Shown piece by piece: positions 6,039 to 6,247 of a stretch of 6,247 nucleotides of DNA. Positions within the stretch are counted from its first letter, which is position 1, and every line of letters starts with the position of its first letter. The stretch comes from an uncultured Pseudomonadota bacterium (GTDB lineage Bacteria > SAR324 > NAC60-12), in contig CAJXDX010000105.1 in assembly GCA_913052275.1 (NCBI GenBank), positions 1-6,247 of the forward strand, given 5' to 3'. A program made the translations under genes and the position numbers. The notes under the pieces were generated by a model. It had not been told where the DNA came from. It saw only the letters and a list, made by a program, of their open reading frames with translations, and did not search any database.

Positions 6039-6247
6039 TTGCGTACCTTTTCCATTACATTAATTACAGGAATGCTGCTATCAGCCTGTTCATCGGTGGA
6101 ACCAGTAATGAGCAAGGCAGGTGTGATGACCCATCCGGACTGCGCCAAGTTCAGCACAGAAGAGGCGGTGGCCACCTGTGAGGCTGGATTGCGCCAGCGT
6201 GGTGGCGACTCCCGGTTTACCTTCGGCTTCGGTGTGAGTCGTCAGCT
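6039..6247 (+). CDS. Putative lipoprotein of unknown function, 3' end outside window
   Basis: A frame from TTG at 6039 stays open to the end of the window (69 codons). The first residues, MRTFSITLITGMLLSACSS, form a short lipoprotein signal with the lipobox L-S-A-C, so C17 would be lipidated and the protein anchored to a membrane on the periplasmic side. The mature part seen so far contains HPDCAKFSTEEAVATCEAGLRQRG and then GDSRFTFGFGVSRQ, with two further Cys that could form a disulfide. I recognise no family. The start is chosen from GGGAGG five bases upstream. An internal ATG at 6072 would lose the signal peptide. It begins 37 bp after malate synthase and could be co-transcribed. The last visible 60 bases are about 63% GC, above the local level. 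Confidence 0.7.
   Translation, partial: MRTFSITLITGMLLSACSSVEPVMSKAGVMTHPDCAKFSTEEAVATCEAGLRQRGGDSRFTFGFGVSRQ

Noticed and set aside
1..6247. CRISPR arrays, tRNA or rRNA genes, insertion sequences
   Set aside because: No repeat-spacer pattern, RNA gene fold, transposase frame or terminal inverted repeats were seen.

Overview
The window looks like a bacterial chromosome segment from a Gram-negative organism. Export-type signal peptides, a lipobox lipoprotein, a probable sigma-54 promoter and a glnK-amtB pair all fit a proteobacterium or near relative, but nothing in the sequence fixes the phylum. Most coding DNA and the intergenic regions are moderately AT-rich. The middle and 3' part of amtB is clearly richer in GC.

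Layout. (1) Bases 3-485, plus strand: the C-terminal end of a decarboxylase alpha subunit (OadA type) with its biotin-carrier domain. (2) 490-2067, plus: the beta subunit, a sodium-translocating carboxybiotin decarboxylase (OadB type), with an unusual N-terminal extension. The extension is a signal peptide followed by a degenerate biotinyl/lipoyl-like domain. (3) 2068-2262: a short convergent gap with a possible oadB terminator and, on the minus strand directly after amtB, a 47-codon frame whose first 20-30 residues resemble the start of a PII protein. This is probably a decayed PII copy. (4) 2263-3991, minus: glnK-amtB, an ammonium-sensing PII protein and its ammonium channel, with all key residues present. 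(5) 3992-4408: a 417-bp AT-rich divergent regulatory region with a probable sigma-54 promoter and two 17-bp dyads 33 bp apart facing glnK, and a good sigma-70 type promoter facing the next gene. (6) 4409-6001, plus: malate synthase A. (7) 6039-6247, plus: the start of an unrecognised lipoprotein that uses a TTG codon and runs off the end.

How the parts fit together. OadA and OadB couple decarboxylation of a biotin-bound carboxyl group to sodium export. GlnK and AmtB control ammonium entry under nitrogen limitation. Malate synthase condenses glyoxylate with acetyl-CoA; isocitrate lyase is not in view. The window therefore joins central C4-acid metabolism, sodium energetics and nitrogen sensing. 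No wholly new multi-gene system is visible. The points most worth a second look are the exported biotinyl-like domain on OadB, the PII remnant after amtB, the tandem dyads upstream of glnK, and the GC mosaic inside amtB.
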